DNA from: Candidatus Ozemibacter sibiricus
GTDB taxonomy: Bacteria > Muiribacteriota > Ozemobacteria > Ozemobacterales > Ozemobacteraceae
NCBI GenBank assembly: GCA_003327425.1
Contig: QOQW01000019.1
Location: 59,602-123,601, forward strand
Reading direction: 5' to 3'
DNA: 64,000 nt
Below are positions 17,549-25,562 of the stretch, piece by piece. The position numbers were made by a program, and so were the translations under genes. The notes below the pieces were generated by a model that worked only from the letters and a program-made list of their open reading frames with translations, was not told the origin of the DNA and searched no databases. Position 1 is the stretch's first letter, and each line of letters starts with the position of its first letter.

Positions 17549-19747
17549 CTATTTCCCGGATTGGGCCCGCAGCCGATCGTATTCGGCCTTGGCCTTGTTC
17601 ATCTCGGCGGCCACCTTCAGAGCTTCTTCCTGGCGACCTTGACCGAGCATTTCTTTGTAGAGGTTGTAGAGTTCCTGGTACCGAGCATAGGCCAGTTGAA
17701 CTTCCGAGGCATAGGTTCCAACTGGTTCGGCATCTCCACCGATCACGATGACCGGATCGCTGGGGGTACCACCGGAGGTCGTGGTCCCGGTCGGGTTGCC
17801 GACGGTAACCGATCCACCGTTGTACCCGCCGAGCGGGTTGCTGCCAGTGGGCATGGATACCGTCGTACCCGCAGGGCCTCTGTCTTTGCCGAACAACCCG
17901 GCGATCTTGTGCGCGGCCCAGTTGCCGACGTACCCGCCCACGATACCACCAAGAATCGTACCTACAGGACCGAGGGCGGAACCCAGGGTCGCACCCAGGG
18001 TCGAACCGATCGTCTGGCCAGTGACGCCGATCCAGTCGATGCGCTTGAAGGCTTCCCGGAGCGAGAACCGGCCATTTTTCAGGTCGCCAGCCAGATACGC
18101 ACCCACCGACCCGCCGACGATCGACCCGAACGTGGGAGCCAGAGCGGCCAGCACGCCACCGACCACCGGAACGGCGCTCAGGAAGGGCACAAAGAAGGAG
18201 CCCGCCGCCGCCCCCGTCACCGAGCCGACGACGCCACCGGCGAACTCGGCCGAGCACACGGTCTTGAGGGCTTTCTTGGCGCTGGGCTTTTCGCCGCGCA
18301 TGATCTGGGTCGCCAGATCGACACCAATGGTGATCCCAGCGGTCACCAGGATGTTCTTGGGGTCGAATCCCGATTTGAGGCTGTTTTTGACATTTTCGAA
18401 CCCCTGGTTGGTCATGGCCTTCCCGGCCTCATACCCGGCCCGGAATTTGTTTCCGACGGTTTCTTTGAAGCCTGGGCCGGACTGACCAGCCTGGCCAGCT
18501 TGCCCCGCCTGACCAGCCTGCCCCGCTTGTCCAGCCTCACCGGGCTGACCAGCCTGGCCTGACTGGCCGGATTGCCCCGATTGCCCAGACTGGCCCGACT
18601 GCCCGGATTGGGCATTGTCGGCTGGGGGAGCGGAACCATCATTGGCAGGAGGCGGCACCGCGCCATCATCCGGCGGCAAGACAGGATCGGCATCAGTCGG
18701 CGGAAGCGCAGGATCTCCGACCTGACCAGCCTGGCCAACCTGGCCACCCTGGCTACCCTGACCGGCCTGGACACCGCCCGCCGACTGGTTGACAGGACCG
18801 GGGCCACCCTTGACGATGCGACCGGTGACGGGGTCATGCCACCGCTGGGTCTTGGGATTCCAGACCAGACCATTATCAGCCGCCGGAGCAGTGCCCCCGG
18901 CCATCATCGAAGAATCGACGCCCGTACTCCCGGCAGGGGCGCCACCCGCGGCGCTGCCACCGGCCTGAGTCGTAGCCCCAGTAGGAGGCGTGGCGCCAGC
19001 AGGAGCGGGCACCATGCGACCCGTGACAGGATCATGCCACCGTTGGGTCTTGGGATTCCAGACAGGGGCACTTCCGCCACTGGTGCTTCCGCCGCTCACC
19101 TGAGTTCCGGCGGTCGAACCAGCGCCAGTGGAACCACCAGCTTGAGCCGCCCCACCAGAGGAAGAGCCGCTGACCTGGGAGGAACCGCCAGCTTGCGTTG
19201 TTCCAGCGCTCTGAGTCACGCCGCCCGGCGTCGCCCCCGCCGGAGCAGGAACCATCCGACCAGTGACAGGATCATGCCAACGCTGGGTCTTGGGATTCCA
19301 GACAGGGGCATTGCCGCCCGTCGCCTGGCTGGAAGTCACCGAACTGCCGGCCCCACCAGCATTCGACAAGGGATTGCTTCCCGTCTGGTTGCTTCCTCCG
19401 GTGGTGGCAGGAGCGCTCGTGCCCCCCGCGGAGGCGGCCGATCCAGAGGAGCCAGTCGACCCTCCACCGGCGGCCACGGTCCCAGCCACCGCTTCCCCGA
19501 AAATCAATCGAGTGTATTGGCTCAACTCAAGAGCCACCGGGCGACCGTTCACATAGCGGACGTTATAGTGAACAATCTGGGTGCCTTGCCGGACGGACAC
19601 CCACTGACCCGGGGTCACCTGGAAGATCTGGTTCCCGACCTGGACGGGAATCGTTTCCAGGGCCATGAGGGGCGCCTCCAGGACAAGGCTGGCAAGTAAG
19701 ACCAGGCAAAGGATCCTCGAAAGTCTGCGAAGCGTTCTGTCTTTCAT
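17549..19747 (-). CDS. Secreted repeat protein: WNPKTQRWHDPVTGR repeats, Gly-Gln-X tract, glycine-zipper domain
   Basis: This 732-aa protein has a signal peptide (cleavage near residue 29 after LMALE or a similar site). A short beta domain (about 30-85) follows, then a Gly/Ser/Thr-rich region with three copies of VWNPKTQRWHDPVTGR, a collagen-like GQS/GQA tract (about 380-425), a glycine-zipper-rich hydrophobic domain (about 470-640) and a charged C-terminal helix with YARYQELYNLYKEML. The ATG has AAGGAG eight bases away and its own promoter and terminator, so it is monocistronic. It may be a surface or envelope structural protein that inserts or oligomerises through the glycine zippers. No family is recognised and the function is not known. 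Confidence 0.8.
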   Translation of the reverse strand: MKDRTLRRLSRILCLVLLASLVLEAPLMALETIPVQVGNQIFQVTPGQWVSVRQGTQIVHYNVRYVNGRPVALELSQYTRLIFGEAVAGTVAAGGGSTGSSGSAASAGGTSAPATTGGSNQTGSNPLSNAGGAGSSVTSSQATGGNAPVWNPKTQRWHDPVTGRMVPAPAGATPGGVTQSAGTTQAGGSSQVSGSSSGGAAQAGGSTGAGSTAGTQVSGGSTSGGSAPVWNPKTQRWHDPVTGRMVPAPAGATPPTGATTQAGGSAAGGAPAGSTGVDSSMMAGGTAPAADNGLVWNPKTQRWHDPVTGRIVKGGPGPVNQSAGGVQAGQGSQGGQVGQAGQVGDPALPPTDADPVLPPDDGAVPPPANDGSAPPADNAQSGQSGQSGQSGQSGQSGQAGQPGEAGQAGQAGQAGQAGQAGQSGPGFKETVGNKFRAGYEAGKAMTNQGFENVKNSLKSGFDPKNILVTAGITIGVDLATQIMRGEKPSAKKALKTVCSAEFAGGVVGSVTGAAAGSFFVPFLSAVPVVGGVLAALAPTFGSIVGGSVGAYLAGDLKNGRFSLREAFKRIDWIGVTGQTIGSTLGATLGSALGPVGTILGGIVGGYVGNWAAHKIAGLFGKDRGPAGTTVSMPTGSNPLGGYNGGSVTVGNPTGTTTSGGTPSDPVIVIGGDAEPVGTYASEVQLAYARYQELYNLYKEMLGQGRQEEALKVAAEMNKAKAEYDRLRAQSGK
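18480..18612 (-). repeat. Collagen-like Gly-Gln-X coding repeat
   Basis: Nine-base units encode uninterrupted GQS and GQA triplets, with a second short tract at about 18718-18780. Such triplet tracts expand and contract by slippage, and in bacteria they can form collagen-like trimers. Confidence 0.85.
18815..18865 (-). repeat. WNPKTQRWHDPVTGR coding repeat, copy 3
   Basis: This copy encodes VWNPKTQRWHDPVTGRI and is followed by VKGGPG. It is the most C-terminal copy, and the only one with Ile in the last position. Confidence 0.85.
19013..19063 (-). repeat. WNPKTQRWHDPVTGR coding repeat, copy 2
   Basis: This copy encodes VWNPKTQRWHDPVTGRM followed by VPAPAGATP, identical in protein sequence to copy 1. 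Confidence 0.85.
19253..19303 (-). repeat. WNPKTQRWHDPVTGR coding repeat, copy 1
   Basis: This is the N-terminal copy, encoding the same 17 residues as copy 2 with a few synonymous base changes. The copies are separated by low-complexity Gly/Ser/Thr linkers. Confidence 0.85.
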
Positions 19748-19853
19748 ACCACCAACTCCTTGCTATCGGGATTCCCGCCAACGGGAAGAATTACCAGTTG
19801 CTGTCAAAGAGATGTCGCCAAAAACCCCTGGATTGTACCGGAAATTTCCTTTA

Positions 19854-19881
19854 ATTATACGAACGATTTCGGAACCCGCAA
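19854..19881 (-). promoter_or_regulatory. Promoter of the secreted repeat-protein gene
   Basis: TTGCGG (19881-19876) is 16 bp from a perfect TATAAT (19859-19854) on the minus strand. The leader would be about 100 bases. Confidence 0.6.
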
Positions 19882-19922
19882 GGCAGGGAAGAGGATTTTC
19901 CGCTCCCGAACCTCATGAACGG

Positions 19923-20858
19923 CTATGGAGCCCCAGGTCCCTCCTTCGACACCTCGGCGAATGCTCGAGCGATCCGAGCCGCCAGCCGTGCATTGTTCAA
20001 GACCAGAGCAATGTTGGCCTCCAGGCTTTTTCCTTTGGTCAACCGCTCGAGCGTCGCCAGCAGAAAAGGGGTCAAAGCAGCCCCAGAAATTCCCTGTTGG
20101 GCGGCTTGTTCGACGGCGGCCCCAATGGCTACCTCGACCTCTTCCTCAGGGAGCCCAAATTCATGAGGAATCGGGTTCGCGATCAAAACCCCTCCTTTCA
20201 TCCCCAAGAGTTTCCAATGTGCATGACAAATACGAGCAATGTCCTGCGGTGAATCCGCAGTCAGTGAGACAGGACATGCCGAGGCAGGGGAATAAAATGA
20301 GGGGAACCTTCGAGTCTTATACCCGACGACCGGAACTCCCCAGGTTTCGAGAACTTCCAGAGTTTTGGGAAGATCAAGAATGGCCTTTGCTCCGGCGGAA
20401 ACGACGCAAACACTGGTCTCCCCTAACTCGCGAAGATCGGCCGAGACATCAAACGTGGTCTCCGCCCCCCGATGCACGCCCCCGATTCCCCCTGTCGCAA
20501 AGAATGGGATACCCGCCATGGAAGCAAGAATCATCGTTCCTGCGACCGTGGTTCCACCGGTCCACCGCCCGGCAACAGCCGCTGCCAGGTCCCGCCGGCT
20601 GATTTTTTTCAACCCTTCGCCCTGTCCCAGTCGTTCAAATTCTCTTTCATCCAGGCCTACGCGCAACACCCCATCAATGATCGCAGCAGTCGCAGGGGTG
20701 GCTCCTTCTTCCACCACCGCACACTCTATTTTTTTGGCAACCTCAATATTTTTTGGATATGGCATGCCGTGCGTGATGATGGTCGACTCAAGAGCAACCA
20801 CCGGCACACCCCTTGCCTGAGCATCTATCACTTTTTCATGAATTACAACATTTTCCAT
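19923..20858 (-). CDS. psuG: Pseudouridine-5'-phosphate glycosidase PsuG
   Basis: This 311-aa protein matches PsuG along its length (the usual size is about 300-315). PsuG splits the C-C glycosidic bond of pseudouridine 5'-phosphate to uracil and ribose 5-phosphate in pseudouridine catabolism. Conserved motifs include ALESTIITHGMPYP (catalytic Glu24), KKISRRD (candidate Schiff-base Lys85), GGTTVAGTM, FATGGIGGVHRG, DVSADL and ANPIP. The ATG has an AAGGAAGG ribosome site. The usual partner kinase PsuK is not in the window. It lies 22 bp downstream of a Cys-rich unknown gene and is probably co-transcribed with it. Confidence 0.96.
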   Translation of the reverse strand: MENVVIHEKVIDAQARGVPVVALESTIITHGMPYPKNIEVAKKIECAVVEEGATPATAAIIDGVLRVGLDEREFERLGQGEGLKKISRRDLAAAVAGRWTGGTTVAGTMILASMAGIPFFATGGIGGVHRGAETTFDVSADLRELGETSVCVVSAGAKAILDLPKTLEVLETWGVPVVGYKTRRFPSFYSPASACPVSLTADSPQDIARICHAHWKLLGMKGGVLIANPIPHEFGLPEEEVEVAIGAAVEQAAQQGISGAALTPFLLATLERLTKGKSLEANIALVLNNARLAARIARAFAEVSKEGPGAP

Positions 20859-20880
20859 GATTCACCTTCCTTATCCGTTT

Positions 20881-21357
20881 TCATCTTCGACCCTTCGCAG
20901 CCTCACCCACTACCCACTCCCCCGGAAAACAGCCATATCGGTATGGACATTCAGAGGAGAGACACAAATTCGCATGTTGACACCACCCTCTGAGAATCAA
21001 TACCCCCCAGCCAGGCTTTTCCACTGGCCCACAATTATCAATAATTTGATCAATGACAGCTTTTGTCTCTGAATCCAAGTTGATCCGGTCGGATTCGAAG
21101 AGGGCTGCGCGACACCAATGAACATAGGTCACTTCATTTCTCAGGTGCGCGTCGATTCCAATAGGAAGAGTGCTCCCACATTCAATGCATGTGAGACAGA
21201 ACTCCTCCCCAGAAATTGCGAGAAACCTTGAGGCCGCCCCACACTTTTCACAGGGACCGGCAAAAAGGTACAGAGCGGTTTCCTTCGGAAATTCCGGGAA
21301 GGGGTCTTCGATTTCGCCGATCCCGATGATCTTCACCGTCTGCCTCATGGATCCCAT
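20881..21357 (-). CDS. Cysteine-rich protein of unknown function upstream of psuG
   Basis: This protein of about 158 aa has two cysteine clusters: GPCEKCG with FCLTCIECG in the first half, a zinc-ribbon-like pair of CxxC motifs, and a C-terminal cluster, WCQHANLCLSSECPYRYGC, with four Cys. The middle is helical. I choose the ATG at 21357 because GGAGG lies nine bases upstream; the ATG at 21348 is an alternative. It may bind zinc or an iron-sulfur cluster. Position and spacing suggest an operon with psuG. No family is recognised. Confidence 0.65.
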   Translation of the reverse strand: MGSMRQTVKIIGIGEIEDPFPEFPKETALYLFAGPCEKCGAASRFLAISGEEFCLTCIECGSTLPIGIDAHLRNEVTYVHWCRAALFESDRINLDSETKAVIDQIIDNCGPVEKPGWGVLILRGWCQHANLCLSSECPYRYGCFPGEWVVGEAAKGRR

Positions 21358-21381
21358 CCCCGGGAGCCTCCCCATTCAGAA

Positions 21382-21501
21382 CTAACAACCAAGCTTCGGC
21401 GAGGCACCTCGCTCGCGACCGGCCTGATAACCGTCGCCCATCCCATAGACCCTCTTAAGGCGATTCGGCCAAGGGCCTACCATTACCGCCTTTTTTCGCA
21501 T
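21382..21501 (-). CDS. Possible 39-aa peptide with a hairpin-masked ribosome site
   Basis: A short frame begins at an ATG preceded by AAGGAGG with ideal spacing. The encoded peptide is basic, starts MRKKAVMVGPWPNRLKR and ends at Cys39. The ribosome site pairs with CCTCC ten bases upstream, so translation could be masked. The surroundings contain no clear gene, and I cannot tell a real peptide from chance. Confidence 0.3.
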   Translation of the reverse strand: MRKKAVMVGPWPNRLKRVYGMGDGYQAGRERGASPKLGC

Positions 21502-22373
21502 TACTTCCTCCTTAAGGGAGGCGCCCCAAACGCCACCCCACCTTCTAGCCCATCCTGAGAACGAGCGGACGAACACGCCGCATACAAGCTTGCCCTTTTG
21601 GTCAGGTTCCCTGCACAAGGCCAGGGATGAAGCACCTGGAGGGGGCGCCCCCTTCAGTCTATAGACAGAGCCCACCCCTCTTCCTATCTCCAAGGCAAGG
21701 AATGGCGGCGATGAAACGGCAAACCACAATTACTCCCCCCCCTCCCAGGTTTTCTGCCATTCTACCAGATTCCCCTTCATGGGAAAAAAAATCTTCGTAG
21801 GAACGGGCATCGCAATCACCAATAATGGTCGGCGTCCAAGGCATCTTGGCCAGGCTATCAGGCAAGCTGCAGACCAACCGGGGAGGCTGAGCCCATGCTC
21901 TTGGCGCTATTCCCACAAAGCAAGCGATGCCCATGACTCTCCAGCAAACCGCCAGGAAGGCACCCTTGGCCCAGGTAGCGAAGCCAAGGCTCTGGTCCAG
22001 GTCAAACGAGAGGTCGCCACCTCGACGCCCGGTTTCATTTTTTTCACAAACTCCCGCAATCTCGAAATTTCCCCCTTCTCTCATCCAAAAAAACAAAAAA
22101 TCATTCTTTATATATATGCCGGCTCGCCAAAAGCCCATAAAATAGGGATAAGCGTCAAAGAAAAAAACATATTTATTTATTTTTTTCAAGCAATTTGGTG
22201 CTCTGGAGAAGTTCTTCGCGAGAAGTCGCCCCGACAATACCCTTGAGTTTGTGAAAATTGCCATAGCCGGAATGAACCGACCCTGACCCTCTTGTAAGGC
22301 CCTATGAGTGGATGGTGAGGATCCGCTTCAAATGGAAGGAGAGGGTTGCCCCCGTTGAAGGCAGGAAAAGCCA
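21502..22373. other. Intergenic stretch without a convincing gene; AT-rich part at 22020-22220
   Basis: No ORF here has gene-like composition. A minus-strand frame (22264-21659) contains a segment resembling a signal peptide (MGIACFVGIAPRAWA) and then some 60 plausible residues, but its N-terminal third comes from AT-rich sequence. It could be the remains of an exported protein. The part at 22080-22200 is strongly AT-rich compared with everything around it. No inverted repeats of mobile elements are seen. Confidence 0.4.
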
Positions 22374-22408
22374 CGCGCCGCGCCCTATGGCACCCAGGGC
22401 GCGGCGCG
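22374..22408 (-). terminator. Terminator of the efp downstream gene
   Basis: A perfect 13-bp GC-rich stem (arms 22374-22386 and 22396-22408, 9-base loop) lies 27 bp after the stop at 22435. On the minus strand a short T4 run follows a few bases after the stem. Confidence 0.7.
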
Positions 22409-22434
22409 CAAGGTCTCGGCGGCTTCCTCTCAGA

Positions 22435-23805
22435 TCATGGCCGATTCCATCCCTGCAGGCGCAGGACTTCATCCAGGCCAGCGCCGAAGCGACTCGAACC
22501 CGATTCAGGGGCCACAATCGAATCAGCAGCGGCCATTTCCGCGACCTCCGGCTGGGGGAAATCGCTTCCCGCCGAGGAGGTTTCTTCGTGATCGACGACC
22601 ATGCGAATGGAGTCGGAAGCACTGGCAGGAACCAATTCAGCGTTGGAAGGAGTGTCGCGAACCGGGGTGGACATCTCCATGAGGGCCTTCTGCAGCCTCT
22701 GCAACGCCCCAGGAACCTTGTCCGGAGCGCCGCCGTGACTGGGCAGAACGACCTGGGAACGTTGGGCCTCCGCTTCTCGGCGTGCTTTGGTCCGCACCAT
22801 TTTCTGCAGGGCCCGGGCGAATGGCTTCTCGCCATCCTCGCCCTTGCCTGCTTCAGGCGAGCCTGTAGTCGAAAGCTCAGCGACAGGGGGAACAACTCGG
22901 GTTGCTCCCAGTTCCTGAGGCCGAGCAATGCTCTCAGGGACCGCCGCTCGGGGCATCTCCTCAGAGGGTGGCGCCAGGTCGTGATCAACGACCTGAATCT
23001 GCACCCGGCCATCAGTTAGAGCGATCCGGAGCGGCTTCTGGAACCAATTCCACTCCGGTGGGATTTCCGAGGGGACGGGCTCGACCGGTGCGCGCCGTGG
23101 CTTCGGCCTTCCCACGACGCCCGCCGCCTCTTTCTGGGCCTTGGTCGGCGCCACTGGGGCGGGAATCGAGGTCGGAACGGAGGGATTCTTGGCGGGAGCA
23201 GGGGAGGACACCGAAGGAGCAGCCCTGGGAGCCTTGGGAGGCTTTGGCGCCACCTCAGGCGAAGTCGAAGCCACCGCTGATGAGGGGGCCAGGCGAGGCT
23301 GGACCGGCGGGGGAGGGACCACCACCGGACGCTCCGCCGCCTTCTCGCCTTGGGCTGGAGCAGCTTTTGCCGCAGCCTGGGAAGCAGGCTTCGAGGCGGA
23401 GACAGGGGGCTGTTCCTGGCGGGGTCGCGCCGATGCCTGATCATTCAGGACTGCTGGAGAGGGTTCTGCAGAACCGGTGGAAGGAGCATCCGAGGGTGTT
23501 CCCTCGACCGGGCCCTCCCCTTCACTAAGTTGGTTGGGTTCTTCCTGGCTTTCTTCCTCTTCGGGGTCGGTTTTTTTTCTCACCGGAGAGACGGCCTGGC
23601 GATTTTTCGGGGAAGGAGGGGGAGGAGTGAAAGTAGGAGGCCCATCTAACGCGGGGGGGAGGTCGGGGGTCTCCAGGGCCGCTGCCGCTCCCCCACCACC
23701 GGGAATCCCCAGGATTTCATAGAGGAGAAACCCTCCTGACGCAACTGACAACATTGTCAGCGTCAGGAGGAAGGGAACTCCATTTCTTCGGAGCAGTTTT
23801 TTCAT
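22435..23805 (-). CDS. Membrane-anchored Pro/Ala-rich protein of unknown function
   Basis: This 456-aa protein has a basic start (MKKLLRR), one membrane helix (about residues 11-31) and a long Pro/Ala/Ser-rich disordered region (about 40-245). A short more ordered part follows around 250-280, with PEWNWFQKPLRIALTDGRV, and then acidic and mixed stretches. The layout recalls anchored linker proteins that span the periplasm, such as TonB-like or FtsN-like proteins, but no known C-terminal domain is visible. It lies 71 bp downstream of efp on the same strand, and a terminator follows it. The function is not known. Confidence 0.7.
   Translation of the reverse strand: MKKLLRRNGVPFLLTLTMLSVASGGFLLYEILGIPGGGGAAAALETPDLPPALDGPPTFTPPPPSPKNRQAVSPVRKKTDPEEEESQEEPNQLSEGEGPVEGTPSDAPSTGSAEPSPAVLNDQASARPRQEQPPVSASKPASQAAAKAAPAQGEKAAERPVVVPPPPVQPRLAPSSAVASTSPEVAPKPPKAPRAAPSVSSPAPAKNPSVPTSIPAPVAPTKAQKEAAGVVGRPKPRRAPVEPVPSEIPPEWNWFQKPLRIALTDGRVQIQVVDHDLAPPSEEMPRAAVPESIARPQELGATRVVPPVAELSTTGSPEAGKGEDGEKPFARALQKMVRTKARREAEAQRSQVVLPSHGGAPDKVPGALQRLQKALMEMSTPVRDTPSNAELVPASASDSIRMVVDHEETSSAGSDFPQPEVAEMAAADSIVAPESGSSRFGAGLDEVLRLQGWNRP
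23732..23770 (-). repeat. Long inverted repeat inside the 5' coding region
   Basis: The arms 23732-23751 and 23754-23770 pair over 17 bases with a 3-base bulge (AAC) and a 2-base loop. It starts about 35 bases into the anchored-protein gene and codes for part of its membrane helix, so the mRNA would fold close to the start codon. Confidence 0.7.
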
Positions 23806-23876
23806 TAGAGGCGAACTCCTAAAAAAGCCTGCCTCCCGAATAATGGATGTAGTGTTCTCTGAATTTTGTCAATAAC

Positions 23877-24443
23877 TTACTTTCCCACCCGTTCCAGATA
23901 CTCCCCTGTCCGGGTGTCAACACGCACTCGTTCGCCCACTTCGACGAAGAAGGGAACGGTGGTCACGTGACCCCCTTCCAGGGTGGCGGGCTTTCCTCCG
24001 CCGCTGGCCGTATTTCCACGGATGTTCGGCGACGTTTCGATCACCTCGAGTTCGACGGAGGAAGGCAACTCGATCCCGATGGGCTTGCCCTCGTGCAACT
24101 TCACCACGACCTCCATCTGCTCTTTGAGGAACTTTTTGTTGTCTCCGATGAAATCCTCGTTCATCTCTATCTGATCGTAGGTCTGGACATCCATGAAATA
24201 GTAGAGGTGTTCAGTTGCATAGAGGAACTGCATGGTTCGGGTTTCCACAGCAGCTTCTTCGACTTTTTCCGTCGTCTGGAATCGCTGCTGGAAGATCGCA
24301 CCGGTCTTCACGCTCCGCAACTTCGTCTGGGCCATGGCACGCCAGTTCCCTGGCCGGACGAATTCGACCTCTACCACCTGGCAGAGTTCGTTGTTGAAGA
24401 GAATGATCATCCCCTTGCGGAGATCGTTGGCGGTAATAGGCAT
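23877..24443 (-). CDS. efp: Elongation factor P
   Basis: This 188-aa protein has the three-domain layout of EF-P, which binds between the P and E sites and rescues ribosomes stalled on polyproline. Hallmarks include the KOW-like N domain, the SVELEVIETSP segment and GNTASGGGKPATLEGG leading into the OB domain. The tip loop reads FVRPGNWRAMAQTKLR, so Asn33 replaces the Lys or Arg that is modified in E. coli (Lys34) and others. No EpmA, EpmB or EarP gene is in the window. The genes here encode several Pro-rich proteins, including the next one downstream, which would need EF-P. The start has AGGAG upstream. Confidence 0.96.
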   Translation of the reverse strand: MPITANDLRKGMIILFNNELCQVVEVEFVRPGNWRAMAQTKLRSVKTGAIFQQRFQTTEKVEEAAVETRTMQFLYATEHLYYFMDVQTYDQIEMNEDFIGDNKKFLKEQMEVVVKLHEGKPIGIELPSSVELEVIETSPNIRGNTASGGGKPATLEGGHVTTVPFFVEVGERVRVDTRTGEYLERVGK

Positions 24444-24559
24444 GGCTCAACTCCTGTTTTCGGATGGTGTAAGGAATTATTTTATCACAGATCTTGTGCT
24501 TTCCCTAGGAAAATCTCTCCTGGCCCCCTGAAAGCACCAACCTACCCAGATGGGCAAAC

Positions 24560-24737
24560 GCCGAACGGCCAAATTGCAAAATAAATGATAAAATAAAAAA
24601 AGCAAAAGATATAAAAACCTAAAAAATGATAAAATTATATAGAAATGCGATAACGCATTTTTATGCCTTGGGATTCCCCTTCAGGGGGGAACTGCCGATT
24701 AAGGTAGAAGAACACACCTTTTCTCACGGGAGGCAGC
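24560..24737 (+). other. AT-rich leader of the uppP-ftsK operon with small hairpins
   Basis: About 100 bases (24565-24665) are almost pure A/T. They end in AAATGCG-ATAA-CGCATTT plus T's (24643-24662), a weak terminator-like hairpin, and then CCCC-TTCA-GGGG at about 24678-24689. The whole lies between divergent efp and uppP. It may hold the promoter and an attenuator, but I cannot fix a -35/-10 pair. Confidence 0.3.
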
Positions 24738-25562
24738 ATGGAATCTTATCTTCTCTTGGGCGCCATCCAAGGATTGACGGAGTTTCTCCCTGTCTCGAGT
24801 TCTGGCCATCTGACCATCGCGCAAGCCTTCCTGGGCTTTGCGAACCCCGAGAAGAATCTGGCGCTCGACCTGGTGCTTCACGTTGGAACCTTGCTCGCCG
24901 TCTGCTGGTATTTTCGCGCCGACTTGCTGCCATTTTTGCATCCTTCCGGCTGGCAGGATCCTCGGCGCCTGCGCCTGGCCCTCCTCGTCATCCTCGCCTC
25001 GCTGCCAACCGCCGCCATTGGCCTTGGGTTCAAAGATCTTTTCGAAGAGATGTTCGCTTCTCCTCGCCTGGTCTGCCTGGCTTTGGCGATAACCGCCAGT
25101 CTTCTGCTGGCCGCGGAACGGTTCGCCCGCCCGCCTCTCCACGATCAGGCCGAAGCCGCCCCATGGTGGAAGGTGTTGGTGATCGGGGTTGCCCAGGGAA
25201 TTGCCGTCACCCCCGGCATCTCCCGTTCCGGCGCGACCATTGCCACTGGCCTTCTCCTCGGCCTGCCAGGGCCTGAAGCAGCCCGGTTCTCTTTCCTGAT
25301 CTCCATCCCCGCTGTTGGCGGAGCGGCTCTGCTCGAAGCACGCAAGCTCTGGCAACCGATCCAGGCAGAGAACATCGCCAGCGCCCTTCCCGCTTCGGGT
25401 CTGGCCCTTGGGTTTCTGGCCAGCGCTGTGACCGGCTTGTTGGCCCTCCACCTGCTGCATGTCGTGGTTCGGCGGCAGAAGCTGTCGTGGTTTTCCTGGT
25501 ATCTGTATGCCGCCGCCGGGACGGCTTTCATTCTGCTCACCGTACGCGGAGTTCCCCAATGA
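24738..25562 (+). CDS. uppP: Undecaprenyl-diphosphatase UppP (BacA)
   Basis: This 274-aa integral membrane enzyme removes a phosphate from undecaprenyl diphosphate to recycle the lipid carrier for peptidoglycan and other polymers; it also gives bacitracin tolerance. Both signature regions are present: QGLTEFLPVSSSGHL (catalytic Glu15, His24) and AVTPGISRSGATIATGLLLG. Length and helix count fit the family. The ribosome site is GGAGG. Its stop overlaps the ftsK start (ATGA), making it the first gene of the operon uppP-ftsK-TPR-TPR. Confidence 0.96.
   Translation: MESYLLLGAIQGLTEFLPVSSSGHLTIAQAFLGFANPEKNLALDLVLHVGTLLAVCWYFRADLLPFLHPSGWQDPRRLRLALLVILASLPTAAIGLGFKDLFEEMFASPRLVCLALAITASLLLAAERFARPPLHDQAEAAPWWKVLVIGVAQGIAVTPGISRSGATIATGLLLGLPGPEAARFSFLISIPAVGGAALLEARKLWQPIQAENIASALPASGLALGFLASAVTGLLALHLLHVVVRRQKLSWFSWYLYAAAGTAFILLTVRGVPQ

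Noticed and set aside
21659..22264. A 201-codon minus-strand frame with a signal-peptide-like middle
   Set aside because: No ribosome site, AT-rich N-terminal third, no family; kept only as a note that it could be a decayed gene.
24478..24490. TTATCACA near efp, resembling a DnaA box, in an AT-rich stretch
   Set aside because: A single imperfect copy, no cluster of boxes and no dnaA/dnaN genes nearby; no support for an origin.
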